Of a DNA stretch of 64,000 nucleotides, positions 33,690-45,860 are shown in pieces. The DNA lies in NCBI GenBank assembly GCA_029945375.1, contig CM057057.1, forward strand, positions 2,046,001 through 2,110,000, in the 5' to 3' direction. A program made the position numbers and the translations under genes. The notes beneath the pieces are model-generated. The model was not told the origin of the DNA. It saw nothing but the letters and a program-made list of their open reading frames with translations, and did not search any database. Source of the DNA: Agaricus subrufescens. Taxonomy: Eukaryota; Basidiomycota; Agaricomycetes; Agaricales; Agaricaceae. The first letter of the stretch is position 1; each line of letters opens with the position of its first letter.

Positions 33690-34838
33690 GCAGGGGTGTT
33701 AAGGAAGACGGGGGTAGATAGTGAACCGGTTCTCGAGTGATCAATTCCACTGATGACGCGTTCCGACGCGCCTGCGTGTTTGACCGTGTTTGGCATTGGC
33801 CCCCATTTTCTATTTATATTTGCCTTCCGTTAATAATTAATTGGAGGATGTCGTCTCATGACCACACTCGCGCGGTTAGTTGAACAGTCTACGAAACAGT
33901 CCGGGTGTCTTCCGTGACATGTGCCGCCGTTGCTCTCAAGTCGCTCCACCACCCCCGAAGATAGAACAGCGCTAAACGCAAGTTCTAAATGTAGCACCGC
34001 GTCATGGGACATACATCCAGGATTCGCTGGACGTTGATTGGCCCAGGTTACTTCTTACAGGCACTAGGCGCTAAGCACTGGCTCACCTATCGGCATTACA
34101 AGCTACCGAACGGATCCTCTTGTATTCAGCGGCTGTTCTCTTTTCTGATGGGGGTTGCCTACGCACGGCCTCACAGGGTGACTGTATAATTCCAGAATCC
34201 ACTATTGGCAGGCCATACACGAATATTCAACACATGAAACTGGCCTATACTACCTACCACCACTCCTATGGTACAATTGTTATACGTGTGCGTTTGGTAG
34301 TAACAGTACATCATCTTGGAACTCTGACAGTATGACCTTGTCTAAGGCTCCTCGCCAACATTTCGCGGCTCCTGGGAACTTGATAGTAGATTCAGATGCT
34401 GTCATGCTGATACCGAGAGGAGTGTCTGAATTGACAGCGGTATAATCTTCTGACCGTTCAAGTATTCGAAAGCGGTATCTGATAGGCTCTGTAGCATCGC
34501 TAGTCTGATGCGATGGTTAGCTGGCGCTTGCGAATAAACGCTGGCCATTAACCATAAGCAATAACAATTTCTCAAAGTTTCATAATATACCACTGAAGAG
34601 ATACCACTGGTACTTGTAAAGAAACTAGTTGAAGTTGAGCTATCGAGGGAGACTTTTTGTTCAATGGAAATTCGAAGTCACGGCACTACCACATGACCTT
34701 ACTAGACTACACGGCCTTTTCTTGACGTGGGTAAGATATGTATACAAACTAAGGAAACCGGAGTAACCAGTGTTCTTTATCACCGACTCCATCAACACGT
34801 TACAGGTTAGTTATGCACAGGTTACTGACATCGTACCG
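33690..34838. other. Intergenic, no gene recognised
   Basis: Upstream flank of RPN10 and of the small-protein gene at 34919. Only short unrelated ORFs. Confidence 0.45.
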
Positions 34839-34848
34839 TATATATAGG
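34839..34848 (+). promoter_or_regulatory. Probable TATA box of small basic protein gene copy 1
   Basis: GTATATATAGGGC stands about 75 bp upstream of the ATG at 34919, followed by an AC-rich leader (CACACACAACTCACACAACC) typical of highly expressed fungal 5' UTRs. Confidence 0.5.
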
Positions 34849-34918
34849 GCACCGAAATGCAACTTGAAATTCATCAACATACACTCCTACACACACAACT
34901 CACACAACCACTACTAAA

Positions 34919-35289
34919 ATGTCGACCTTTACTCCCAAGGTAAGCAGCACTTATGACCTATGAAACCCGAATGTTAATCTGGGTATAGTCCACCAATGAA
35001 AATCTTTCTACCATTACCAAAGCATCACACATTGCTGAAAGACCAATTAACGTCCATTACAATCGAATTCAACCACCTTATATTGATCGTGGACCCCCAA
35101 AATAAAATGGGAAAGTTGGACGAAGTGATTGTTACACCAATCACAAAATCGCGTGCCTTCTGGAGTCGGAGATCAGTCACCGACTCCAGGAGCAGCGATG
35201 AGAGAACATCTCTCGACTCTGAACACAGACCTGGCCTCGGAAAATCAAGGCCTCCCTTCCGGCTGAAAATTAAGCCGGGTTCCAGATAA
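34919..35289 (+). CDS. Small basic protein of unknown family, tandem copy 1
   Basis: A 21 nt first exon (MSTFTPK) ends in GTAAGC and an acceptor lies at 34988, but splicing them leads to a stop at about 35104. The frame ending at 35289 (open from 34996) therefore needs a different 5' structure, which I could not resolve. The C-terminal part is the conserved one: MGKLDEVIVTP, a variable Ser/Arg linker, then GKSRPPFRLKIKPGSR and stop. The same two motifs at the same spacing end the ORFs at 37516 and 38912. No similarity to a known domain is apparent. The 3' flank (TGTATTGCGATCCACCGCGT) is also shared with copy 2. Confidence 0.45.
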
Positions 35290-36700
35290 CGGACCTCTGT
35301 AGGACAGACCTGAAATTTTTCTTGTCATTTTTTCTTACTATTTTGTTGTCTACTATGTTACACAAGGACTGGGTTATGGACACTGACAGTTTGAATAATT
35401 GTATTGCGATCCACCGCGTTCTAGTACTACGAGATCAATTCTATTTTTTTTTATTGTCGAATTTTTGAAATGACTACTGTATGTTTTTAACGCCTCTCTT
35501 AGTGGTTGCAGATTTTGACATACTTGATTGGGCGTAAATCACCTGTCCTCAGACGTACTTTGTGATTTTATGCCTGGACGGTGCACCAAACCCATCTCGC
35601 AATTTGGCTGAATATTCACCTTCTTTAATAATTATACCCCTATATCAGCGTACTTTTTAGAGGGCGAGTTGGCCAATAAAAATAAAAATAAAATAAATAA
35701 AAAATAACGAATTAGGTTTCTGGAGAACAATTTAGCTATGAATAGGTCCTATAAATGGGAATCAAGGGTATCCAACGGTCAGCGTGTAATCCTTGCCTTT
35801 CATCTTCCACACAGCCCCATCCGCAGTTTTTCCGTTGTCTTGTGCTAACCACGCCCACACTCATAAATTTGTATTCCTCAGTAGCTATAAGTAAGTAGTT
35901 TCACGCCTGCCCGACTCCACAATAACACCATTGAACCCAGTGATCATGTGTTCCTTGCCAAAATCAATAGATGTGTTGAGTTGATATCCGTCTTGATTGT
36001 CTGGTATATAAATTGAGCGTGAGCCACGCAGATACCCTATCCCAGGATTCTTTTGTCTTCGCTGTCATAATTGAGCATCAATTGGTTGTATTACATGCTG
36101 TGGACCCTGACTTCAAAGTGAGGGGAACTTCTCCCTTCTGGATTATGGACAGCCGCAGAACCGCTGTCTCTGATCTGTCTCATATGTCACTATGAAGCGA
36201 CGTGTATGATACACAGCCGGTCTGTCTGATTTTATCTCTACCTCGTGCTAGCGCCACTATCTTATACATCATCACTTTGGCCGCCGAAGATTGATCGGCT
36301 CAAAGTCACCTAACAAATGCAGATTTGTGCGTGTAATGGTAACAAAAGCCTCCAGGGTGTAGAAATGCTAGTAACGTGAACTACCAATTGTGCAGCTACC
36401 GTGCAGTCATTTGTTGAGTCTGGGGATGGAATAAGGTACTAGGATCAGTGCATCACTGACATAGCCATCGGAGTTCGCCACCTCTGGAGGCCGATTCGGA
36501 TGCGCACAGGAATCTTGAAAGAGTCGCCGGAGCACAACGTAAAGTCCATGATCCACCGAACGCGGATAGCGTGGAACAGTGCAGCTATTACTGGTGTCCG
36601 ACCACGTATATAAGTTACAGAGATAATGCCACTCTTTTAAGTATTTCCCTCACTCACTGACACCCGCAAATCCTTAACACTCCTTAACCTTACTTTTCTC
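35290..36700. other. Intergenic, nothing recognised
   Basis: AT-rich sequence with scattered short ORFs. A TATA-like CGTATATAAG at about 36603 precedes the doubtful ORF at 36703. Confidence 0.4.
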
Positions 36701-36702
36701 TG

Positions 36703-37158
36703 ATGGAGGATAACTTCTGCATAGCCGGTGGATGGATCGCAAATGCATGTACAGTGGCTTTGCGACTTGGGAGACTGCTGATGCCCAACTTCTTCCTGCC
36801 TCAGACTGCATCCCATCACCTGGAAACTCGTGCCGCCTCCGATTCTGACTCACCCTTCTTTCAGCAAAATCACAATTTGGTGACCATTCGTGATGACTGT
36901 AATAACTTAAACACTTGGCAAGCAGAGCCGATGCCACATTATCGTGGCATTTTGTTGGTAACTGGTCCACGTGTGCCTCTACCAGTGGCACATGAACCGA
37001 TGACTGCCATTTGGACGCGGGAATTACGGACACGCAAGCCTTTCTCCGCTGTCGTGACCACCCAATGCCAAGCCCTAGAAGAGGATTCATCCTCACCTTC
37101 TAGCGCAACCATCGTATGCTTGCAAGAATGGTCGTGGGTACATTCATGTGGAAAGTAA
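36703..37158 (+). CDS. Hypothetical 151 aa ORF, doubtful
   Basis: Longest ORF of this interval, starting MEDNFCIAGGWIANACTVAL, about 95 bp after a TATA-like CGTATATAAG. No recognisable domain. A 140-codon ORF overlaps on the other strand, so open frame alone is weak evidence. Reported only because of the upstream TATA-like motif. Confidence 0.2.
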   Translation: MEDNFCIAGGWIANACTVALRLGRLLMPNFFLPQTASHHLETRAASDSDSPFFQQNHNLVTIRDDCNNLNTWQAEPMPHYRGILLVTGPRVPLPVAHEPMTAIWTRELRTRKPFSAVVTTQCQALEEDSSSPSSATIVCLQEWSWVHSCGK

Positions 37159-37315
37159 GACAGCCCCAGCACAATAATGTGGATTAGACATTAATCAGAC
37201 TACAGCTCGAAAATGAATATAAATTCCCGCTGGGGCAATGTTCGGTCGTCGATTTCCATATTGAAGGCGCCAGACCCATTTAACTATCACAATCATCAAT
37301 TTCAACCCGATCATA

Positions 37316-37516
37316 TTGACCGTAAACTTCCAGAATATAGTGATGGGAAAGTCAGACGAGGTAGTTGTTACACCAAATGTTACCAAACCAAAGTCGCATG
37401 ACGCGGGTCAGCGGGAGATTGTGGTTGGCAAACCTAAGAAATCTCCACAACGAAACTCCTCAACTGGTGTAACCAAGCCTCCTGTTCGACTGAAGATCAA
37501 ACCGGACTCCAAATAA
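37316..37516 (+). CDS. Small basic protein of unknown family, tandem copy 2 (5' end unresolved)
   Basis: The open frame ends with MGKSDEVVVTPNVTKPK, a Lys/Ser-rich linker, and VTKPPVRLKIKPDSK plus stop, matching copies 1 and 3. The upstream coding sequence must come from earlier exons that I could not place. DNA similarity to copy 1 extends upstream (about 37275-37340) and past the stop (GTATTGCGATCTACCGCGT, about 37621), so this is a tandem duplicate of copy 1. Confidence 0.45.
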   Translation: MTVNFQNIVMGKSDEVVVTPNVTKPKSHDAGQREIVVGKPKKSPQRNSSTGVTKPPVRLKIKPDSK

Positions 37517-38527
37517 ATTTCCCTGCAGAATTTATTCGATTTTTTTATTTTGTCATTTTTATTTATTCGTCATAGAGTTTGGTCACGGACTAAATTGGAT
37601 TCAATGCTAGTGTTACCACGTGTATTGCGATCTACCGCGTATTAGTACAACGTGCCGCATTGTTGTTCTTGTATTTGTTTTTGTCGAATTCTCCGAATGA
37701 ATCCTTCGCAATTACAAACCCACCATCATGGCGAGGCGCTAGAGGCTTCTGCTTAATGATAGTTGTCGAGGCGCTGGGTTGGTCTCTAGGCTTCCTGCGA
37801 GCCCCGACTGATTTTTCAAGCTAGGATTGTATGAAGACTACTAATGCTTCCAGTATGCGGAGGAGAAGGTAACAATTAGACTATAAATATCATATGATCA
37901 AGAAGCTCTAGAGCCGATAAGGATTGTATTTATATATAGGGCTGCAATACCATGTGAAGTACAGTCATCTTCGCTCAGTGACTCATGATATTTGCCCATA
38001 CATAGTAAGTCGGAAGATACGCCATGGGCTAGTGCTTGTCATTCTGAATGTTCGTGTGTTTAAATGATTTTTGGGACCATGATCAGTCTTCCTTCTTCCA
38101 TTGGAAGTGGAGTACACGTTTCAAACGCACGTATGATCTATCAACGAACAAGTTACGGTATCAGAGTGGTGCTTATAATGTCACTGAGGGAAGGCTAGCA
38201 ATAGTAGATTCCCATTCTTCACTGCCCATTCAGCCCCGCCATTGATAACGATGGCTCACGTTGATTCTGCTTGTGATTTTACTTTCGTTGCGAGGTAAGG
38301 CGACCAAGATGCTAGTGCGAGACCTACATTTTGAATATGGATCAAGCTCAAAAATTGAGACTATATCCTTTCATGGCGTAGGCCTTACGACGCAAGCCCA
38401 GCTCCAGTAAGCTTAATCCAGTCGATGATACAAGCTTTTATCTCAACGAGTTTTTCATGCCACCTAGAGTATTTGGCATTGGGTCCGTCTTTTTTTCTCC
38501 AGATATTCAAGTCGCGTGCAGCACCTG

Positions 38528-38912
38528 ATGAAATACTATAGCCCATCGAACAACATTGACATCGACCTGGATGAGGACGAGTGAGTGTCTAGCAACCGAG
38601 TTTCTCCCTAAATAAAAGCCATTATTAAATATAAATTTAGATGGAGTGCAACGCCTCCTGAAACGTGAGCAAGCGTTCAACGTTGTCGCCTCTGACCTGG
38701 GGATATTGATCGTGAGCTTCAGAGGCGCGAAAGGAAAGGTGGACGAAGTGACTGTTACACCAAATGTCAAACCCAAGTTGCGGGACCACTCTCGAAAAGT
38801 CGCGGTCAACAAGGGCGGAGACAAGAAGAGGTCTCGAGAGCAAAAGCTGAAGTCTGGCCCTGGGAAGTCTAGACCTCCCTTTCAACTGAAGATTAAGCCG
38901 CGTTCTAAATAG
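38528..38912 (+). CDS. Small basic protein of unknown family, tandem copy 3, 88 aa, three exons
   Basis: Exons 38528-38580, 38641-38664 and 38723-38912 give an open 88-residue protein, with introns 60 and 58 bp bounded by GTGAGT/TTTAG and GTGAGC/TTCAG. The protein starts MKYYSPSNNIDIDLDEDEW (acidic), passes through SATPPETGAKGKVDEVTVTPNV, and ends in a basic stretch with GKSRPPFQLKIKPRSK. The acidic head and basic tail could suit a nucleic-acid or chromatin partner, but this is speculation. The start codon is the first in the exon; an earlier exon cannot be excluded. Confidence 0.55.
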
Positions 38913-39689
38913 TAATCGTTCCCAGAGAATCAGCTCAGATTGTCTCTTTTCATTTCCCACCGTGTATTCCTCCTCTTTTCTCCAGCTCAGAGCCCGGGTC
39001 AGAGATTCTGTTTGATACAGTTTCACCAAGCTCCATAATGTAGCAATGATACCGAGTTGTAGAAGTTTGTTTGCTGAGCGGATCGATAAAAATAGAATTG
39101 AATGAGGTCACGGGAACGCAAAGGTTTGAACAGTTCCGCACGGCGCACTTCCGAACTTTGGTCACATCCTATGCCTGCCTCATTCTCAAGACTGCACAAG
39201 TATCCGCTTCACTGTTTCAGGCGATTTCACCCCGCCGACAGACTGTATCGTGCCTCCTTCGAACAACACACAGGATTCAAAGGCCTTGAATAGGAGTTTT
39301 TCGGGAAAAGTCGTAGCGTATCCCAGCATGCAAAAAGTCAAGGCATTCTTATGGGAAGGAACGACCCCCATCAGTCGTACTCGCCAAGGTACTTTGGCAA
39401 CGAGGCAAACCCTTGTTCGCTCAGGTGCCTTACTCCTTTTGGTTCTGTTCGTGGAGAAGGCCCCTGCTCAATTCTATCTATGTTATACTTGATACCAACG
39501 CTCGACTGCTTCCAGATACTCGATCTTCTCATAGAAGAGGCTCCGAGTACCCCCTTGAAACTGTTCTCTCCCACTACACCGCTTTGAAATTGGTTTGGAC
39601 TGCGGAATTCCACATGCGTTCGAGTTGTATGAAGTCAATTAATGCTCACGTTATGCGCAGGAATTCGCTGTGCTGTTAATGTCATGCGA

Positions 39690-40065
39690 ACATCGCTCCA
39701 GTTGTTCTAGAAGTGTGAAATACTGCGCAAGAACTGCGTTCCAACTCGCGGCTGTTACCTTCACTCATACCCGTCCATAGAACAACTGCCATGGATGAAT
39801 CATATGTTTGCCGTCTTCCATTCTCAGTTTATCTTTCAACTCATTCAGATGACCATCATCACTATCTGGGTCTTCATTAAAGTGAGCCTATCTCACTAAC
39901 CTCTCTTTCTAACTTCATTCGCATTCTTACCTACCCTTTTCAGCTACTTCAAACGTTCAGCCCTCTAGGCTACGCTCTCATTGGGTTAAAAACCTATCTT
40001 TCATCCGACTGGCCGGACCTCGGTGTCACGACCCGGGATGCCGGTGAGTTCAAACGCTATCTTAA
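39690..40065 (+). pseudogene. Duplicate of the 5' end of the metacaspase-like gene
   Basis: Matches the promoter, short first exons and first caspase-domain segment of the gene at 42570 (YALIGLKTYLSSDWPDLGV..RDAGEFKRYL, compare YALIIGINTYASPSWPNLNV). The ATG at 39791 is kept, but the first splice donor GTATGT has become ATATGT and homology stops before the catalytic His and Cys. Confidence 0.75.
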
Positions 40066-40069
40066 GGCT

Positions 40070-42560
40070 CGCTTATACATTGCCCCCATTCCACTCCATA
40101 TCATTAGCCTTCACACCACTGATCGGTGTCACGCATTGAATGTCGCACAAGCACCCTAATTCTCGGTGTATATCATCTTCCGCTCAATCTCCTCTGTCTG
40201 CTTCGATCCTTTCAGTATGTATCAATCCTCTTTTACATCCTCCATTATTCTTTAGGATGACAACTTTGCACACACCTGCGTTGAGATGTTATGTTCTTAA
40301 TCTAACATCGGTGAAGCACTGGTTTCCCCCCTCCCAATGCTTTTGTTCTGTGTATACTTGGGCTCTATTTTCTTAGAGGCAAGGAACCGTTTTAGAGCAT
40401 TGAGGTGGAGGGGAACCAAGAACGGAAAGCTGAAAGACAACCTTACTTTTTTTCTTGCTTTTTAATTCCTTGTTGTGATCTGGTACTAATATGATGTGTC
40501 TCTTCTCAGGCCGGTCTTCGATTCCGCCGTTCTCTTTTCTTTTTTTCGCCAACAACCACAAAGCGCGTTAAGAATGTTTCGTTTTAAAAATTATCACCCG
40601 GTAAATCCACCTAGATCATGCTTACGTATTGCTTATTTATTGCTCATTCTGCTTCAAATTTTCTGACATAACATAATTTATATGATCAATTTATTTGCGT
40701 TGCTTGATTCTTTCTCAATGCGTCTCGTCTTTCCATTTGTGCTGATGAAGATCAAACTGAAGTCCGATTATGCAACAAAAGCGTTGAACGAGGCTATATA
40801 TACTATCTCTATAATCCATCAGATGCCGGGTCTTGTATCTCCCAGTGAAGCAGATGTAAATAGCTATTCAATGAATAATTCATGATTCGAACCCCTGAAG
40901 CCTATTGATGTGATCAAGTCCGCATATTGGCGGGCTTTGATTCCTTCCCCCGTTGAGGGTTATTAAAACAGCGTTGATGGAACCGGACCTCGGACCTCGA
41001 ACTACTCGAGAACGATAACAGATCAATGGTATACTATACGATACATCAAAAAGCGCTCCCGAGTCTTTTGCGCCCCCCAACAGAAAGATTAATCCACGAC
41101 CAATAAGTCCACTCTGATATACCAGCCTCCGGATCCACGAATCGAAGTTCCACGCAGCACGCCCTCGCAGAGGTAAATATGATCGTAAAAACATTATCTG
41201 GAGAGGAAATTCATGATGGTATCTCTCAAGCCGAGTGGTCAATACCTTGATACAAGACACGCTCTGAAACACCGGATCTCCACGTTTGAATCTTGCTACA
41301 GGCACCACTCCTTTGAGCCAGCTGGTTATAATGAAAATAATCACATTCGTCACCAAGACCCGGAGTGCCCTTAAGTACCCTGAAAACACATTGGATCATG
41401 GTTTCTCGAGCCTCGAATTTGATATCAGGAAATAACCCAGACCGGAACAGACAGTCGATAAATAATTTATGGAAAGGTTTGAGTGCTCCCTTATAGGCGA
41501 ACGATATATTGCTCACGGCTGCAGCTATTGTTGTCGATAAAGTTTGCGCCCATGATAGTGAAATTGTGCGCGTTCTTGAATATTTCTTGACCCTGGTGAT
41601 GCCACGGCGGCATATCCTCTCCTGAAGAAACCTTTCAACGCTTCAATCACATCATTCAAATGTGAAATATACAACGGAGGCTCACGCTTTGGCGTTCTGA
41701 ACCTGTCAAGCCATGTGAAGGCGTTGCGAGTGAACACGTTGAAAGCTGCGGTGGCGAGGGCCGCTGAGATTGGATTGAGTCCATGAAACAGGGGAGATGT
41801 GAGAAATGAACAGCCGGCTGTGCAGCCGAATCCTCAAAGCTAAACTTAAGTGTAGAGCTCGAGTCAATAAAGTTCACTGGTGTGGTTGGCCGTGAGACCC
41901 AATGCAAGGGTTGGTCACTGGTGCCTCCTTGCATTTTGTCAGCAGAGGCGGCCCCTTTGAAATCGAGTGCGGTGGATTGTGAGGAGGTAGGAGTCGCGGA
42001 CAGCGGAAGGAGAAATCAGGCATGGAGAAAGCCGAGGGCCGAAGCTAACGGGGATCATCTTGAATCCCCGCAAGTAAGCAAGTTGTGTCTCGACCTCCAC
42101 ATGCCAACACAGGCTCGCGCTTGGTGCACCCGGTATTCGTCCACTCATCTCTTTCGAGGGCTTGGCGGGTAGACACTTGTCTTCTCATCCACTTGCACCC
42201 AATACAGTCTACTCCAGCACGGACGAAGTCATCCCACGCTGCACGTTAAACTCTAAACCCTAATACTTGAGAACGATATATGGGGACTTGACTACTTCCT
42301 GCTACTAGACTTTTCTTTTTCAAAGTAGCCGACTTCATGTTCAATCTTCTTCAAGCTGTTCTACCTTGAGTACACAGGTTTGAACTGCGGGACTAATACC
42401 TACCCTACGCGGAGACGTCAGATATACTGTTAGAATCATGCTATCGCTGGTCAAACTGTTCTAGAAATACCAAGATTCGTGTAAGAACTGGATTACAATT
42501 CGCCACAAGCACCTTTACTCATGGCTATATAACCGCTCCCAAAGCTCAGTATACCGCAGT
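40070..42560. other. Intergenic stretch with unassigned minus-strand ORFs
   Basis: Several minus-strand ORFs (40880-41516, 41525-41934) follow each other and could be exons of an unknown gene. None shows a known domain and I could not join them convincingly. Decayed sequence is equally possible. Confidence 0.35.
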
Positions 42561-42569
42561 GCAACGGCC

Positions 42570-45059
42570 ATGAGTGAACTGTATGTCCGCTTCCTTCAAT
42601 TCTCACTTCGCTGTGTGATCTAATTCAAACCGTCCTTAGAGCATTGCCATCATCTGACTCTTCACCAAAGTAATCTCGTCTCCCTCGCCCATTCATTCAC
42701 ATTCTCATCCGCCCTTCTTAGCTACTTCAAGCTTCCACCGCTCTATGCCCTCATCATCGGCATCAACACCTACGCCTCACCCAGCTGGCCAAACCTCAAT
42801 GTCGCCGTGCAAGATGCAAACGACTTTGAACACTACCTCACAACCCGCCTCAACGTCCCTCAATCCAATATCATCAGTCTCAGAAACGGGGCTGCGACAC
42901 GTTCCGCCATCCTCGACGCCTTCAAAACACTCAAACATCTCACGTCAACTCACTTGAAACCTGGACATAGTGGCACTGCTGCTGACGATGTAGGTATCAT
43001 CATTTTTTTCTCAGGACACGGAACAAGAGGAGTAAAACCCGAAGAATGGAAGGATTGGGCGACCTTTGACAATCATTATGAGGCGATATGTCCTACGGAT
43101 ATGGGCACGAAACCGAGCGATAAATCCGATACAGATGAGGTTCCCGCAATTCCGGACAGGACTATCGCAGCTTTGGTCAACCAGTTATCCGAGGCAAGAG
43201 GCAATAATATTGTAAGCTTTTTGTTTTTCCCATCTAAAGATCTAACATAGCGTTCGTGAAACTCATATAGACGTTGATATTCGATTGCTGTAACTCAGCT
43301 GGGATAAATCGAAATCAAACAGAAGCTGATTGCAAAGGATACATTCCTCGCTACGCACCGAATCCACCGCGTCTCCCCCACAATTACGATGATAACATTG
43401 TCGGAATTCTTTCACGTGGTCTGACAGTACCTCAAAGTGCCGTCGGGAAGAACCAGTCTTCCCATGTCTTACTTGCGGCATGCGGAAGAGAACAACAGGC
43501 ATACGAGCACCCAAATAAAAGAAACAGCGTGTTCACATATGCACTACTCAAAATTTTGAATGGAGTCAACATTGAAACGTTGACATATACGAGTCTCATG
43601 CATCGATTGAACATGCCAGAATGGTACGTACTCAAAAGTAAGCCTTATCGCGATATACTGTCTTACTCGACCACGTCTCGCAGGCAAGATGCTCATTGTG
43701 ATGGAGTTGAGGTTAACAGAAGACTGTTCAACGCCCGAATCAGAGGTGGTGACCCAAGTTTAATACCCGGTATCAGGGAAAACAACCACCTGACCATGGA
43801 CGCTGGAACCATCCAAGGCGTAACAGTTGGTTCCCTCATCATGGTCCACGCATCAAATTTGTATCATCTCCCACAACAACCAAACAACCCTTTGGGCGTT
43901 GCCACCGTCACCACCGTCGATGATAATTCATCAACCATCCGACTCTCTCAAGATTTCATGAACATGATCCCACCTCGCGCCAGAGTATACTGCCGGATCA
44001 TCCAAACTCCAATCAACTCCAATTCACTCTCTATCTCATCTAACAACCTGACTTGGCTCGAATCAGTGTTCACAAGTGATTTTTGTTCTACTCACCAAGT
44101 GTCTATCGTACGTGGAGATACGGCAACACGAACACAGACAGTTGATCTCGAATTGACAATTCAAAACGACATTGTCTTTATCGACCATCATTTTCCTCTA
44201 GTTTCCAAACACATCGGTACACGATCACCCTTCCATATTTCTTCCAAGGATATAAATGCTTTACACCAACTCATCCGCCACGTCCTCCGTTTTCGTTTTC
44301 ACCTCTTACGCACTAATACTAAAATCAAGGAAAGCGGTGGTGACGGTATTAAAGTGACCGTGGATATGAGAGAGTTGAAGGAGAAGCGGACGTCTGGACG
44401 TCATTCCGTTGTTAAACCTATCGGTGATAACGTGTTCGCGACAGACCCAGGAATAGTTATCATCAACGATGATGATGATGACGACGATGACGATGACGAT
44501 GATGATGATGATGAAGAGCAGACATACGGAGTCGTCATAGAAAATCTCACAAACCTTCCATTGTACCCTCACCTATTCTATTTCGATCCCAGCGAATTTT
44601 CAATCAGTAAGTTTCCCTGAACAAAGCCTCCTTATCTTAATCTTAAAAAACCTCCCAGCATCGTGGTACACCCCACCCAAAGCTTCAGGGCCCTCGATCA
44701 AATTAGAGAAAAGCACCACCCCACCCAAAGCTCCAGACTTCTCGATCACCACACACAGTACCACCCCACCTCTCCCACCCAAATCCAAATTCTCAATAGG
44801 ATACGGCACAAACGACGGTCTAAACCGCTGGTCATTTTACATCCGTCCAAACGAATCCAAAGACGTAGGATTTTTCAAGTTATTCTTAACCACCACAGCC
44901 ACGAATTTAGATTGTATTGTACAAGATAGCGCTTTCGTGTCTCATGGTTTGAGAGGAGATAGTCAGGGTGGTGAACAGAAGGGATCGGTAGACGAGTCTG
45001 AATTTGAGGAGGTTGTTTGGGATGAGATGGTTATGACTGTTGTACAGTTGAGGAAGTGA
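42570..45059 (+). CDS. Metacaspase/caspase-domain (peptidase C14) protein, 735 aa
   Basis: Six exons: 42570-42580, 42640-42669, 42722-43211, 43271-43623, 43684-44606, 44659-45059; GT/AG borders, frame continuous. The caspase fold starts at YALIIGINTY (about residue 20). The catalytic His is in IIIFFSGHGTRG and the catalytic Cys in TLIFDCCNSAG at the start of exon 4; both match the p20 consensus of fungal metacaspases. A p10-like part (HVLLAACGREQQAYE...SVFTYALLKIL) follows. The C-terminal ~390 residues are unusual: no known domain, an uninterrupted run of about 17 Asp, then Pro-rich repeats (TTPPKAP). Metacaspases cleave after Arg/Lys in stress and cell-death pathways. The 60 bp intron at 43624-43683 is in frame, so its retention would add 20 residues without a stop. 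Confidence 0.85.
44466..44517 (+). repeat. GAT/GAC trinucleotide tract encoding poly-Asp
   Basis: About 17 consecutive Asp codons within exon 5 of the metacaspase-like gene. Mixed GAT and GAC suggests it is not a very recent expansion. Confidence 0.9.
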
Positions 45060-45171
45060 GAGCTATCGTCTCTAGGGATGTAGGTTGTATACAGTACATG
45101 CTTGAATATGATTCGATTTCTTGAGGCATCCGGGGGGCGATGATGTGCCCATTAAGACTCAAAGCGATTTC

Positions 45172-45860
45172 CAGCAATAGAAAAAAAAACTCGCATTTGT
45201 AAAATCGCCAACGATGAACGATTCCACTGAGAGCGAGCACGCTCAATAAATTCAAGGGATGAGCATTGAGCAAGCCAGTGATGAAAGGGCGCCAGGGATA
45301 CCGGAGACCTCACTGGGAGAAGAACCGAGAAAAGAGAGAGAGAGAGAGACGAGGGGAATCACGACAGGCGGAAGATGTGTATTGAAGGTAAAACGACGAA
45401 GTAGTGAAACATCTTGTTTGTCTCTTTATATACGATGTGGAAATGTAAAGCGAGGCTGACAACTGATGCATGATGGGCCAACGTCAGCCAGTGATGTAGC
45501 CAATTGGCTAAATGGCTAATGGCTAATGAATAATAGTGATCAATTTGACCGCTGGCTTCCGCTAAGTATCACATGGATATCAACCTATAAAAAGACTGGC
45601 ATTTGTAAAATCGCCAACGATGAGCGATTTTCACTGAGAGCAAGGAAGCTCCATAAACTCAAGGGATAACCATCGAGCAAGCCAGTGATGCGCCAACGTC
45701 AGCCAGTGATGTAGCCATTTGGCTAGCCATCCTAGCCATTTAGCCAAATTGGCTAAATGGCTAAATGGCTAAATGGCTAATGGCTAAATGGCTATGACTA
45801 ATAGCGATCAATTTGACCGCTTTGGATATCAACAACAACAACCTAACAACCTATAAGTAC
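45172..45860. repeat. Duplicated and tandem-repeat block with GGCTAAAT motif
   Basis: About 100 bp around 45195-45290 (GCATTTGTAAAATCGCCAACGATG...) recurs at about 45600-45690. CGCCAACGTCAGCCAGTGATGTAGCC occurs at about 45476 and 45690, and GATCAATTTGACCGCT at about 45538 and 45805. Between them GGCTAAATGGCTAAATGG is tandemly repeated (about 45710-45795). No coding potential. Confidence 0.8.

Noticed and set aside
33685..33750. 22-residue N-terminal extension of Rpn10 from an upstream ATG
   Set aside because: Known Rpn10 proteins begin at MPLEAT-type sequence; the extension has no conserved features.
40880..41934. Possible multi-exon minus-strand gene
   Set aside because: The ORFs could not be joined with convincing splice sites and show no known domain; kept only as a note on the region.
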